A DNA stretch of 64,000 nt from Spodoptera frugiperda (GCF_023101765.2 NC_064228.1:4270501-4334500), one strand, 5' to 3'; counted from the first letter of the stretch, positions 1-10,890 are shown. The notes: generated by a model not told the origin, from the sequence alone. Translations and numbers: made by a program.

Positions 1-33
1 TAAGAGAAATGAAAAGTAAGGCCTTAAAGGGCA

Positions 34-160
34 CAGATAGGGCCCACTAGGGCTGATGCCTGATCCGGAGCTGACTATCTAGCGGGTTTACCGGGGCAGG
101 AATCCTCGCTCAAGGCAGGAGAAGTCATTGGTTTCCATACTTAGGTACTTCTTCTTCAAT
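34..160 (+). mobile_element. R1-LINE 3' UTR fragment, decayed
   Basis: Matches the R1-LINE 3' UTR in order: 'gggctgatgcctgatccgga', 'agcgggtttaccgggg', then 'ggcaggagaagtcattgg'. The middle of the UTR is deleted and no poly(A) remains. It is an old 5'-truncated copy. Confidence 0.7.
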
Positions 161-168
161 AAATAAAC

Positions 169-269
169 TAGAATTTTCTCCTGTGTCTTAGGTGCATTTA
201 CAAACATGCAAGTTAACATACACATCACTCACAGACCCGGAACAACAATTTGTGGATCACACAAAGAGA
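169..269 (-). mobile_element. SINE-2 body, reverse
   Basis: Reverse complement of the SINE-2 body, including the 'cacaaattgttg' and 'gggtctg' blocks. The tRNA-like head is missing past 269. It abuts a LINE tail at about 292. Confidence 0.7.
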
Positions 270-291
270 TTTGCTTTGCAGATTTTCGAAA

Positions 292-470
292 TCACAGTCA
301 AAGCATTTATTTCAATTAATCCTAAATTTAAAAAAAATTTCAACTTTAAATTGAATTGTACGTCAGCCTATCCGTCAGTGACGCTAGGTGCTCGTTCCAA
401 AGTATAGCTTCGAATGGAGAAAAACGAGCAAGAAACTTCATCGTTACTCTTTTCAAAAATATGTTTTTTT
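292..470 (-). mobile_element. LINE 3' tail with 'tttgact' end, reverse
   Basis: Contains 'gtcaaagcatttatttcaat', the reverse of the 'aataaatgctttgac' LINE tail, followed inward by 'gctaggtgctcgttccaaag'. The same block is seen forward at 24.98 and 32.84 kb. The open frames over it are not a gene. Confidence 0.6.
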
Positions 471-952
471 TGACAATCTCATTGATTACTATATTTATTA
501 AAACCAAAACAATCCTTATGAATCTAAGGCCAGTACATGTGGTCATATTAATATTCCATACATCACCATCAGCCGTCATCTCGCACTTCGTTTGGTCTCG
601 TACTATTTATAGGAACTCAGCAATCCATCTTCATAGACCCACCATATTTTTGGTAGTCCATTTTTGTAATGGCTTTCTATACTTTGTCGATGGAGATGGA
701 TATTGTGTTTTATACTTAAAACTATAGAATGGACTAGAGATTTGTGATTATTTAGTTTTTCAAACTAAGGAGTATGGGATTTTTACCTCACTAAAACCAC
801 CCTTGCCGCCACCATCTGCACCTGAATGAGCACCGGATCCTCTAAGTAGATTGGTCTACTCTCCCATTGCTCCCCGGAGCCTCCACTGTGCTACGCCTAA
901 ATGGTTACGACCTAGGCACAGAATTCTATTATTAGTACAGAATACCCAAAAC
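471..952. other. No recognised feature
   Basis: AT-rich single-copy-looking DNA. The open frame near 356-727 has no recognisable domain and overlaps the LINE tail, so it is not called. Confidence 0.4.
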
Positions 953-1050
953 TAACTAACTGTTGATGAAATGAAAAATGAGAACGCGTTCCCCATTGTC
1001 TCTGCCTACCTCCATGGGAGACAGGCATGAGGTTATGTATGTGATAACCA
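953..1050 (+). mobile_element. RTE-type LINE 3' end
   Basis: Shares 'ccattgtctctgcctac', 'catgggagacaggc' and 'gaggttatgtatgt' with the insertion at 23471-23610, whose boundaries are fixed by a target-site duplication. The short tetranucleotide tail is typical of RTE-like elements, so the class assignment is inference. Confidence 0.6.
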
Positions 1051-1528
1051 AAACTAGAACTCGAACTCGAATCCTCAAAAAAGTATCCAGTCCAAACAGA
1101 ATACGCTGCAACATACAACATATATAACAGCATACCAATACTGTATTGTTATGATGTGCCAAGGCAGTGTATGACGGCCGGCGGAGACACACCCTCGGTA
1201 TACATTGACCACATTAATTTGTCACCAGAACGTTAATTGAGAGGGTTGTATGTAGGAATGAACCAGGAGTATTTTGACGCAAAAAGTAAATGTTACTTTT
1301 TGTTAAATTCTTCTGGTACATTAAAGCAGTGTGAAAGAGAGAGACTACTATTCATCACATTTGACAAACACACCGCAGTAGCGCTCTCTGATGGGCATTA
1401 ACTTTTTTCGCGCCTTTACTGAAGATATATTTTTTATAATGATATAAAAAATAAATAATTCCTTTATTTTCCACCACAAATAAACAGTTTACAGTTTTGT
1501 GTACAAAAACATTAAAGTATGAATATAA
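1051..1528. other. No recognised feature
   Basis: AT-rich sequence with no repeat family or coding signal that I can support. Confidence 0.35.
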
Positions 1529-1806
1529 GGACAGACGGAGCACCTTATGGTAAGCAATCGTTGTCGCCACCTGAAACACCAGAGGCGTTACAAATGCGTT
1601 TAAGCGTTTTGGAAGTCAGAAATTTAAGGGTTTTTGGGGATTGGAGATTGGGAAGATTAGGTTGGGGAGTAATTGGGTCTCAGGTAACCTCACTTACATA
1701 ACGAAATACAACGCAAGCATTGTTTCACGTTGGGTTTTTTAAGGCCGTGGTATTACTCCAGTCAAGCCTCTCCATTCGTGCCGAAGTATGGCTCTCTCAC
1801 ACTTAA
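1529..1806 (-). repeat. Repeat-C copy, nearly full length
   Basis: Runs from 'tggtaagcaatcg' through 'acaccagaggcgttacaa' and 'acgcaagcattgtttcacg' to 'cattcgtgccgaagtatgg'. The A-rich end of the family ('ccataaaaaa') would lie to the left, so the copy is called reverse. Confidence 0.75.
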
Positions 1807-2231
1807 TGTAAAACTACATCATTCTATTCAAATTCAAATACATTTTAGCGTAATTCTTCCACAACGCATAACACCATCCCCATGCCAGTGTTAATTGAAG
1901 TTATGTCGGGACGGGCCGGCCGGCCATTTTCTTGTAAATAATTCAAATGTCGCCATCGACTGTATAGACGCTTCGTTTTATATCAGGATTAGAACTGCCT
2001 GCAATATTAATTTCTGGTATTAGTCTGGCTCGTTTGCTGTACAAATTAATTGAATATTTGTTTGGTTAAGAGAAGCGGAATAAAATTTAGGTTTTCATCT
2101 CTAAAAATGTTGTTGAAATCGAGTGTTCAGTCAGATCTAAAGGCTTTTTAGTTATATTGGTCTAAGATCTTATCGCATAGGTAATTAATTGAATTGATAT
2201 CAGACGCGTCCCTTTTATAGTGTGATTTAAC
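1807..2231. other. No recognised feature; small GC palindrome
   Basis: Mostly AT-rich. A short GC-rich palindrome, 'ggccggccggcc', sits near 1915-1926. Confidence 0.35.
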
Positions 2232-2385
2232 ACTTTTTTTGAGGGGGAAAATCATCCAATCACTTCTCCTGGCTAGGGTGAGTAGGTGTTTGTGTCAGAC
2301 TCTTACTGACTAAAATCCGCCCCCTTCCTACTCCTGCTTTGAGCAGCAGCTCCGGTAATCCTAGATTGTCTGCAACACCGGAACT
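2232..2385 (-). mobile_element. R1-LINE 3' UTR, reverse
   Basis: Begins with a T run and 'gagggggaaaatcatccaat', then 'gtcagactcttactgac' and 'agcagctccggtaa'. This is the reverse of the UTR and poly(A) seen at 62.2-62.46 kb. Confidence 0.8.
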
Positions 2386-2940
2386 TGTTATCAAAATCTG
2401 CCGTTGCTTTTTCTTTTGCACTTATAAAGTAAAACCACAAAATAAAACAATACTTTAGAAAGAAACTTCACACCTAGCATTATCCTCCTCCTTGAACATT
2501 ACCTGACTGCCGAAAAAAACCATCCTCCGCATAAACCTATCCGCCAAACCGCGGCATCATCAACAAATTTCAAATTTCCGAACACGGCAGCACAATTGAG
2601 CTTACACGACAAATCATTAGTACTATAAATAAGAACGTGTGCCAGCTATAGGCCTATAACAGTAAATCTCTTGTAATTAATCTCGTTGCCACCTCTCGGC
2701 GACGTTTGGCACAGTGCCAGGCTCAAATCTATGCAATTAGAATTACCTGGATGTATGCCTATGATTGTGCAGGGGTGAAGGACTTTATGGGTTAGATAGG
2801 TTGCGTTTTAAGGGTATGTTTTGTGATTGCACGGTTGGTGCCGTAGATGAGCAACCGACTGCCTGCTGACTGCCGCCTTTCATACGTAGCGTGCTAACTG
2901 CAGATAATCAATCTCAATCGTAAATCTTTAGATTAAGATT
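2386..2940. other. No recognised feature
   Basis: Mixed-composition sequence without a recognised repeat or open frame. Confidence 0.3.
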
Positions 2941-3222
2941 GATTTCTTTTTATATTAAATGGACCGACGTTTGGCCGCTATCTCGCCTGATGGTAAGTGA
3001 TGATGCGGCTTACGATGGAGCACGTCTGCCCATAAGCAACCTATTCACTTGGGCTTTGAAGACACCCAGGTTATACCCATCAGGAAACACAGACTCCGGC
3101 AAGGAGTTCCACTCCCTAGCAGTTCGCACAAGGAAGCTTGAAGCGAAGCGCTTCGTGCGTGCTTCGTGATTTTTGATGAGTTGTAGAGTATTTGTCAAAA
3201 ATGAAGAGCGATCCAATAATTT
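2941..3222 (-). pseudogene. Non-LTR reverse transcriptase C-terminus (LINE remnant)
   Basis: Read on the minus strand, this frame encodes the extreme C-terminus of a LINE ORF2 protein: the block 'VRTAREWNSLPESVFPDGYN' followed by 'FKAQVNRLLMGRRAPS' and a stop at about 3010. This W-N-x-L-P, F-P-D and F-K-x-x-V-x-R pattern is the conserved tail found after the reverse transcriptase domain in Jockey/CR1-type elements. Only about 68 codons remain. The same C-terminus with its stop and UTR reappears at 33.68 kb, and a more diverged one at 49.95 kb, which confirms a repeat family. It is a dead 5'-truncated copy, not a host gene; the clade is uncertain. Confidence 0.75.
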
Positions 3223-3308
3223 TCAATCAGCTGCGGGAGCCGCCGAGTCAATACCTCCTGGGATGCTCCGTGGAGCAGCGAAACATATGTCGAGTGGTAT
3301 ATTGCATT

Positions 3309-3420
3309 TTATGAGTGTGTGTTTTATATTGCACCTCCGCTGCATGAGCATTTAATTGCGAGCGGGATGGCGGTGATGCACACTGCGTGTTAAAAAATAG
3401 ATGTATAAGCGGAATTTTAA
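3309..3420 (+). repeat. Unclassified repeat U1
   Basis: Shares 'ttgcacctc.gctgc.tga' and 'catttaattgcg' plus a trailing 'aatagatgtataagcggaat'-like block with 27092-27210. Two copies in the same orientation show that it is dispersed. The family is not recognised. Confidence 0.5.
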
Positions 3421-4142
3421 CTAAAATCGAATGTATTGAATTGTTAGAGCAAAGATTTTGGATTACGATAGGTTATCGCAATTGGCAATAAGTCTGAGTA
3501 AGTTCTTTATACTCACAAAAGCCCATGGGAATTGTGTCGCCCCACACAGGCTAACCGATGACATTTGGAATCTAGCCAGACTGGAATCTAAGCAATTAGG
3601 TTATACCTGCAAACGTGTGGCTACTAGCTACCAGCGCACGGGAGTCATTTGAGAAATGTCTTGTTTTGGTGCAGATATACGGCATATCAAGGTAGACCAA
3701 TTTTTGAAACTGTTTTTACTATTATTATAGAACAATACAGTTAGAATTTTGGAAGAGTAATTGTTAAGATACCTAGGTTGATGTGCTGTGAAAAAGAATT
3801 AAGTTTCTTGCTCGTTTTCCTTTTTTGCTTATGAGGAATAAATAAATAAGTAGTTTTGTTAAAAGGGTTTATGCTGTAAAACCGTGATAGATTGGAGACT
3901 ACGGGACTAAAAACGCTCACAAGGAAGACTCCAGATGCGTTGGTACGATGATATCACACGAACAGCACGAATTGGATGGAGATTGCTCAATACAGATAGG
4001 GATGGCAGAAACTGAAGGAGATCTACACCCTTGCAGTAGGAGTAATAGGATGAATTTCCCTCCTCAAAAAAAAGCAGTAGAAAAGGGTTAAAGAAAATGA
4101 AGATAACAGAGAAGATTTTACTGTAATAAAACAACCGACTAT
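3421..4142. other. No firm feature
   Basis: AT-rich. A degenerate R1-LINE tail ('gatgaatttccctcctcaaa') may lie at 4048-4074 on the plus strand, but it is too short to call. Confidence 0.3.
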
Positions 4143-4265
4143 GTAGTCCGCAGCTCGCGGTCTTGTATCAGCTCTACTCGGCCCATGTGATCACTATATG
4201 GTACTCCTGCTTTGAGCCGGAGCCCCGGTAACCCCTAAGATTGACCCCAGCTCCGGATCATGTTA
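4143..4265 (-). mobile_element. R1-LINE 3' UTR, reverse, decayed
   Basis: Retains 'tactcctgctttgagccgga', 'gccccggtaa' and 'agctccggatca'. The block nearest the poly(A) is scrambled. Confidence 0.65.
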
Positions 4266-4749
4266 TCAGATTCTGACGTTGTATTTGTAGCACTTATAAA
4301 GTAAAAGCACAAAAATGAAATAAATACTACGATTTTCCGACCTACAGTTATAACGACCCTACTGTTTGATCAAACAGAAAATCGACCTATGAATGACCTT
4401 CAAACTCCAAACAGCCACTAAACAAACGAATCATCGACACGAATAAATCGATTCCCTTTAATTAGATACGATTTTACGAACAAAATTTATTGAAATAATT
4501 ACAATATTTACCCTTTTCAGTGTTTGAATAATTTATGGCCTATGGGACCCATAGGTTAATCGAAGGTTGAATGTTCAAGGCTAAAAATGTATTCAATAGA
4601 ACCTTGTGATTAATTTTGTTAATTAGCTTTTATTGAGCTTGATAGTACCTACTGCTTTATTAAATTTGGCTTTATACGATTTGGTTAGTATATGGGTATT
4701 GGACAGTAAAGTATCAATAGATATGTATGAGTATACATCGCACTCTAAT
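4266..4749. other. No recognised feature
   Basis: AT-rich DNA without repeat or coding signals that I can support. Confidence 0.3.
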
Positions 4750-5011
4750 GTCGTGATGGTTCGGAGGTTATATATTTCGTGGTAGTTTAAGGCGCCCGCT
4801 TCTCATGCACACGGGTATGTTCGAAACGTATCAATACCAATGTGACTTTCTAAGATTATTTAGACACCACTGACAAATGGAGAAAGCTTATAATTACTAA
4901 TTATTAGCTTGTAATCCCCAGCCAGTATTGAACAAGAGTGGTGATTAATTTTCAAACTTTCTTAGTACGAGAAGAGGCCTTTGGTCAGCAGTGGCCACTT
5001 ATAGGCTGTTG
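4750..5011 (+). mobile_element. SINE-3, near full length
   Basis: The head has a tRNA-like region ('gcccgcttctcatgc', 'gttcgaaacg' as B box). It is followed by 'taccaatgtgactttctaag', 'gtggtgattaat' and the tail 'ggtcagcagtggccacttat'. The head carries an insertion relative to the copy at 35765. The tail resembles RTE-clade LINE ends. Confidence 0.7.
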
Positions 5012-5120
5012 CCTAGCTCCAATGCCTTGTTCACACTATGCTAGTTTATAAATCGAATAACGAGTAATAGTTTACTACCTCTGTCCCGTATTTGTCCTAA
5101 AAACAAAATTAACATTAAAA

Positions 5121-5181
5121 TTGCCGTGCCGTAATGTGCACCTCTGCCTACCCTTTAAAAAAAGGAAAAAGGCATGACGAT
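5121..5181 (+). mobile_element. SINE-1 3' end fragment
   Basis: Contains 'gtgccgtaatgtgcacctct' and 'ggcatgacg', the last part of SINE-1. The 'cttcgggg' segment is replaced by an A-rich run. Confidence 0.6.
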
Positions 5182-6066
5182 ACTTTCAGAACACCTGTCA
5201 TTTACATCTCCACGTGTAATCCAAACATTTCATTTTCAGAATTTCAGTACTAACAACTCGGTGATCCATTTCAAAGCTGAAACATTTTTATTTTGTTTCT
5301 GCTCTTGTACAAGTAAAGTACTCGTACCTCGGCTATTTCCTAAATAGTTGTCTGATTCATTAAATAGGGTTGTTGTTAGTGAATTTGTTTTTAAAATGTA
5401 TTCCAACTTTGGTTTAGGTATTATCTTAGTGATAGTGGTCCACTATAATAGCATACCCCTACTCTTCTCGTGGATTTAAAAGCAATCGAGCATCAACCCT
5501 CTCTGATGAACTTAAACCTTATAACCAGCTATCTCCAACGCGTTTCACGAACAAGGAATATATAGCAAACCTTATCTTTTTTTTTAGGGGGAAAATCATT
5601 CGCTGTCTTCTCCCGCATTTTATACATATATCGTTTCTAAAAGAAATGTAGCTTAACTTACTCCTTAGTACATCAACTACAATAAAAGTTCCGTGAAAAA
5701 TTGTCCAGCCATTTCAGTAATTAGCTACACCAAAACGACTCAATCCTCCGGGCCACCACGACACAAGATTACTATGATATTACAGCAGTATTAAAATAAT
5801 TATTTCCTTTAAGCAACAACCCTGTATGTAAGCTACCCTTTGGCGCAGCGTGTAAATAGCAAGCGTCTGCTTTAGACAGCCCTCGTATTAAAACTTTACC
5901 ATAGAACATTCGTAAACAATTACTTTATAAACGAACCTTTTAGTTTTTAGTACTTTATTTATGTAAAGGCTACATTTTGATTTTGATATTTAAAATATGT
6001 TAGAAAAAATGTAACTGAAATTCGAATTTATTTGCCTATAAATCAGGTATTACATTATAGGTGTTA
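5182..6066. other. AT-rich; R1-LINE scrap at 5577-5617
   Basis: At 5577-5617 a T run plus 'agggggaaaatcatt' is the reverse of the extreme R1-LINE 3' end. Nothing else is recognised. Confidence 0.4.
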
Positions 6067-6225
6067 CAATCTGGAGCTGCAGACTTCATAGCGGGTTTAC
6101 CGGGGTTCCAGCTCAAAAAGCAGGAATAGGAACGGGGTGGTACGGTATTTAGTCAGTAAGAGTCTGACACTCCCTCTCGCCTCGCCTAAGGCGAGTGAAG
6201 CCATTGGATGATTGTCCCCTTTCCG
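6067..6225 (+). mobile_element. R1-LINE 3' UTR fragment
   Basis: Good match from 'ctggagctgcagac' through 'gtcagtaagagtctgacact' to 'cattggatgattgtcccc'. It is truncated 5' at the usual short length, and the poly(A) is lost. Confidence 0.8.
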
Positions 6226-6265
6226 AGATTATACGCGTAACTTAATATAAATAAAATGCACTATA

Positions 6266-6510
6266 AGGGTGCTTTTCCAATGGAAATGTGTTATGTAGCT
6301 ATGCTTCGAAAATGTAATAGCTAAGCTGATGTGACCATTTCCACTGAATAAAGCGCAGCTCGAGTATACGATGTATCGATAGTAGGTGCGTAACCATAGC
6401 ACGCATCTTTCCATATAAAAACATAACTTAGTTGAGTCCGTTACCATCAAGTGTACCAATTAATATGATTGATAGAAGCCAAACGCATCCACAACATGGA
6501 AAATCACCCA
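6266..6510 (+). mobile_element. MITE-A copy, partial 3' end
   Basis: Starts 'agggtgcttttccaatgg' and includes 'cgatgtatcgatagtagg', 'gcacgcatctttccatat' and 'atatgattgatagaagcc'. The right inverted terminal repeat lost its 'gtagcatagcacatctctgg' block but keeps 'gaaaatcaccc'. Confidence 0.75.
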
Positions 6511-8248
6511 AATACCTGTATAAGGAAATATTCCACTGATACCAAGTAAATAAGTAGGCGATTGGGCGAAATAAATCAATATAAACAGTTTGGAGTGACT
6601 CGTCAGACTCCTAATTGAAATGTTCAGGCCGTGGGATTCATAAATCATGGTTGTTACAAGGATATAGAGAGGGACATCCAGGTATTAATTTTGATCAAAA
6701 TACTGTTATTTTTAACCGATTTTAAAAAGGGTTGATTCGTTTGGTCTGTAATAATGTTTCTTTTTTTCTTCTAATGTTGTTGCTGTGTTTTCATGGTTGT
6801 ATCTACTGTAGACCCTGACTTACAGGAGTTGCAGCGGTAAGGGAGATTGTGGCGGAATTGTCCCATAAAAAATCTACCAATGTCTTGCATTGGACTGAAT
6901 CAGTGCGATATAGTTTTCTGAAAACGTTTTGTTAAATATGTATTCGTTGTTCACAGATTCCCTATAATAATATTAGTCTGCATTTAAATATACATACTAA
7001 TAAATGTATATAAATATATAAGTTCAGTTTTCATCATAAATTAGAATCAATGCACGATTTCGTGCCATCTGCCGTCGCACCATGACTATGACACATCATC
7101 TTAGCAACCGTGTCAACACAACGGGCTCAACTAAGCCCCCTTTAGCAACCAAACTGAACTATTGACTCCAGGATATTATGACGTTGTCATCATAACTTAC
7201 GACTATAGCCAATCCAATAGATGACAGTGTATCGTACTCAGGAATAATAGTAATCCTTCACATGTACGGTATGAAGATCACTCATATGCCTTAAATGAAA
7301 CTACAAGTAGTACTCGTCCACAGAAGAATAATATAAATATTAGAAAAAAATCGAACAAAATAAATAATTAAATGAATTAATCAAGTATTAAATTCTGTAT
7401 GAACAACTCCATATTCCTTGATCACAGAAGAGCTGTAATATTGTAGGTTTTCTAGGAATGTTACGTACATGTGGTGCGGCTGTTGCAATGCTGTATTTGT
7501 TAACAGTGTTCAAATTAGCTCAAAGAGAAAAATGCACTTTTTGACTTACCTACTGGGCCAATTTTGTTTATTTTTTTGTATATTGTCAGCCAAGATGATA
7601 ACAAATATGTGGTTTAAATTAAGTTATAAGAGGTTTTCCCACATGGTATATTATGTAATGGAAACACGCTATCTAAAATACTGAAGTCTGATTTGTATAC
7701 CTTACTTTAAATCCAATACTATTTTTTAATACAATAATCCTAATACGAACACCTCACCTTTCAACCTCTATCTTCAATCAAAACAAACAATCGAACGATC
7801 CCAATCCGGATTCCTCAAAAAAAATGACTTAACAACCGATTTCAATAGCTAGCTCTTATCACCCCCAATCATATTCCAAGACCCCTTTGTGAACCACAAT
7901 AAATCTGGCCCCCAAAAACCCGCAGACCCCATCAATCTTTGGGCCCTTCTAGTACTTTAATTCATGTTTACGCCGCGAATTTTCCACCGGCGAAAGGTGA
8001 AAAATTCCGCCATTCGATAATAATTTTTCACATCACAAAGAGGCTTTGGCTTGCAATATCATAATACGGGGTTATTTTTTTCTGGTTTTTTTTTAATGGG
8101 GTCATTATTTTTTGGGTTAATTGTGCTGTGATTTTTGTTGTAGGGTTAATGTTGGGTTTTGGTGGGTGTGGAATTATGCTGATACAGTATTGTTGATTGC
8201 ATGCAGCTGTCATGTATGAGGCTTTGGTTTTAACAATATTTAGAATAT
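6511..8248. other. AT-rich; one compositionally distinct block
   Basis: No transposon or gene is recognised. The segment at about 7745-8030 is pyrimidine-rich and not obviously repetitive within the window, ending in 'ccgcgaattttccaccggcg'. It could be conserved noncoding DNA, but this cannot be shown here. Confidence 0.3.
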
Positions 8249-8398
8249 ATTATAACTTTCGTGAGATATGCTAAATTAATTATTATGCTTTTCGGCTTAC
8301 TCTCGTAGCTATTTGAGCCTCTTATGGCTTGAAACTAGATTAATTTTTCGTCAAATATTTACGTGAGTAAGCCGAAAAACATGATAATTAATTTAATA
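8249..8398. repeat. Foldback-P hairpin
   Basis: The arms 'attattatgcttttcggctt' and 'aagccgaaaaacatgataat' are inverted around a loop of about 70 bp. The outer motif 'tataactttcgtgagatatg' lies at the left. It shares arms and the motif 'tatggcttgaaactag' with the 55.4 kb copy. Confidence 0.7.
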
Positions 8399-9185
8399 TT
8401 CAGACTGGTCAAAGAGTATTAGGAAAATCGTAATTTTGAACTAGTATCTAGTATAATAAAGATTGATGTGGACTTTTCTATAATAGTGGACGTGATCCAG
8501 CTGATGGCGATGATGATGATGACTATTTTAATGCAAAACGAAACTGATGAAAAGCTATCCCACTATTAGCAAACGTCAAATAACCCTTCCTTAAAATAAC
8601 TCGATATTATACTGAAACTATTCAACACATAATCAACAAAAACTACCAATATACTTATTTATTCGTAAAAAAACCATTTCAACCCGTCCGCCGCCACGGG
8701 GTTACGTGTTCCGGCAATAGCGTGTCATTAGTCTGACACGGAGGTGTCACAAACCGGTAATTTCCGGATAAATCAGCTTTGTGCCCCAAATGTACGTTTG
8801 TTGCCATTAAAGAATTATTAATGATGGACTTTTCTTTATTACGTATCGTTATAAATCATTGTGGGATTGTAATATTATGTTACGTGAGAATAAGGGTTAA
8901 TTTCGTGTGTGTTAATCAATATTTTGATGTTTAATGGTGTCTAGACTCGGTTTAAAACCTGATCAAAAATACTCGTGTCGCGGTCACCTTGGCTTGTCAT
9001 AGACAAAACAATGACATTATGACAAGAATAGAGATAAATAATATATTACATACTAGCTCTTGTTACTGGTTTCACTTGTTCATATTCACGCTACATAGAA
9101 ATGTAATATGCCTAATATGCCTGATGGGCAAATAATAACGCTGTACCGTTACTAACAATAAATATATGCAAAAGTAATAAATATC
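8399..9185. other. No firm feature
   Basis: A GC-richer segment at about 8685-8800 ('ccgccacggggttacgtgtt') is single-copy in the window. The rest is AT-rich. Confidence 0.3.
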
Positions 9186-9464
9186 TCACCCCCTATTACA
9201 TGGGATTTATTACACAAATGGTAAAAAGTGGGTCTACATTGTATTGCAGCATTACGTGCTGTCCTGTGCACCCGTTTGGGGATTCCAGCTGGGTTTACCT
9301 AGTCGGGTTTCCCGAAAGCTAAATCGAAAAGTAGGAGAAGGAACAGGGTGGTTTTTAGTCAGTAAGAGTCTGACACTCCCTCTCGCCTCGCCCAAGGCGG
9401 GAGAAGTCATTGGATGATAGTCCCCCTTAAAACACCCCATTGGGGATAAAAAGGCATGACATTG
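9186..9464 (+). mobile_element. SINE-1 3' half, split by an R1-LINE
   Basis: SINE-1 sequence from 'caccccctattacatgggat' to 'tcctgtgcaccc' (9186-9265) resumes as 'attggggataaaaaggcatg' at 9439. The gap holds a 5'-truncated R1-LINE. The SINE is therefore the older insertion. Confidence 0.75.
9266..9436 (+). mobile_element. R1-LINE 3' UTR nested in SINE-1
   Basis: UTR from 'ggattccagctgggtttacc' through 'gtcagtaagagtctgacac' to 'gatagtcccccttaaaa'. The junctions carry 'caccc' on both sides, which may be a short target duplication. Confidence 0.75.
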
Positions 9465-9494
9465 TTGTCTAATAAATATACTTCGCTATTTACT

Positions 9495-9691
9495 TTTATG
9501 AAACGAATAACCCCAAAAAAGAATAAATGAAGTATCAATATCGATCGAAAACCAGCACCTACCGAACAAACAGTATCTAAATACAATATTTAAAAAAAAA
9601 CCCTATATAAAAGGAGCTTGCTTTTAATATCTTCATCCCATGTACGTACAGACCCATTCTTAATATAAAGTACTTTGTGAGGGCAATAACA
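9495..9691 (+). repeat. Long direct repeat, left copy, TATA-bearing
   Basis: About 195 bp repeated with high identity at 10193-10383. Both copies include 'aaaccagcacctaccgaaca', 'cagtatctaaatacaatatt' and the TATA-like 'cctatataaaaggagcttgc'. The intervening sequence is a different element. Confidence 0.85.
9600..9640 (+). promoter_or_regulatory. TATA-like core promoter (left copy)
   Basis: 'tatataaaagg' at 9604-9614, with an initiator-like 'ttcatccc' some 25-30 bp downstream. It is promoter-like by sequence only; no open frame follows. Confidence 0.35.
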
Positions 9692-9714
9692 ATACGGCTG
9701 GCTTTCTAGATTGG

Positions 9715-10170
9715 GTCCCGACTGCTTAAATTTTACGATGACTTTCTTGTTTAAGAGGTTTTTTTCATTTTAATATTATAAAGAAACGCAGTCGGGATAT
9801 TTGTAGTTCCATTTTAAATTACCTTTTTTATTTTTATTTTTTTAGTTTTATGTTGTTTTTATTTTGATACATATACAGTAGTCACTCTGACAGTAAATAC
9901 GAATCCAACGACACCTCTCAAGTCAAAATCCATCAAGCCGTTTAGGCTAGAGAGTGAGAAATATTCGAATTTGGCGTCAAAAATCCGCCATTTTGTTTTT
10001 TTATTATTTTGATATATCCAGTGTCACTCTGGACAGTAAACACGAATCTAACGCCACCTCTCAAGTCAAAATCCATCAAGCCGTTTAGGCTGCAGAGCGT
10101 GCCAAACAATTATACATACATACATACATACATTTCTAAAAACATAACCCTCCTTCTGACGCAGTCGGGT
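9715..10170. mobile_element. Element bounded by 'cccgactgc'/'gcagtcggg'
   Basis: The outer ends are inverted ('cccgactgc' at 9718, 'gcagtcggg' at about 10161), and another 'gcagtcggg' lies at about 9788. Inside is an 88-bp direct repeat (9868-9955 and 10012-10098) containing 'tctcaagtcaaaatccatca', then a 'tacatacatacatacat' microsatellite. Probably a non-autonomous DNA element; class not established. Confidence 0.55.
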
Positions 10171-10192
10171 AAAAACTACTCCACATTGTAAA

Positions 10193-10383
10193 TTTATGAA
10201 ACGAATAACCCCAAAAAATAAGTGATGTATCTAACAATATCGATCGAAAACCAGCACCTACCGAACAAACAGTATCTAAATACAATATTTAAAAACAAAC
10301 CCTATATAAAAGGAGCTTGCTTTTAATATCTTCATCCCATGTACGTACAGACCATTAACAAGGTACTTTTAGGAGCAATAATC
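10193..10383 (+). repeat. Long direct repeat, right copy, TATA-bearing
   Basis: Second copy of the 9495-9691 segment. Differences are a few substitutions and short indels in A runs. The TATA-like 'ctatataaaagg' is at about 10301-10312. Confidence 0.85.
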
Positions 10384-10782
10384 AAGATCGTTTGCCTCGA
10401 ATAATTATTACTTAGCATTCGGAAAGGACCACAAACTGCTTTGCGCTGCAATTTGCGAATTCTACGGAGCAAGAGGTTATGTTAAGTTAGTCGTACAGAC
10501 GAACGTATTACTGTTTTAGTAGATATTTGTGGTTTCATTTTAGTGGTGCGGTTGGGAGGTTAAGTTTTAAAATTTAATTTTAAGAATTTATTTTGTTTTG
10601 TGAGTATATCTTACGTAGTTTTTCTGAGAGGAAAGGTTGAATGACTTACATGCGTTTTTTTTTTTATGGAACACGCCATCATCGCTGTCTTCTTAGACAT
10701 GTTCATCATAATCAACAGCTTGTTTCCGTCTATTGGTACCTTAGGCCTCTCCAATAACATGCCACTGAGATTGATCTTCAAC
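10384..10782. other. No recognised feature
   Basis: Single-copy-looking sequence; no open frame or repeat is recognised. Confidence 0.3.
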
Positions 10783-10890
10783 TTTTTATAGTATAAGCTG
10801 GTAAACGAGCATACGTATCACCTGATGGTAAGCAATCGCCGCTGGACACTTGAAACACCAGAGGCGTTACAAGTGCGTTGCCTGCCTTTT
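10783..10890 (-). repeat. Repeat-C, A-rich end only
   Basis: 'ttttatagtataagctggta' through 'tcacctgatggtaagcaatc' to 'ttacaagtgcgttgcctgcc', then homology stops. Confidence 0.7.
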
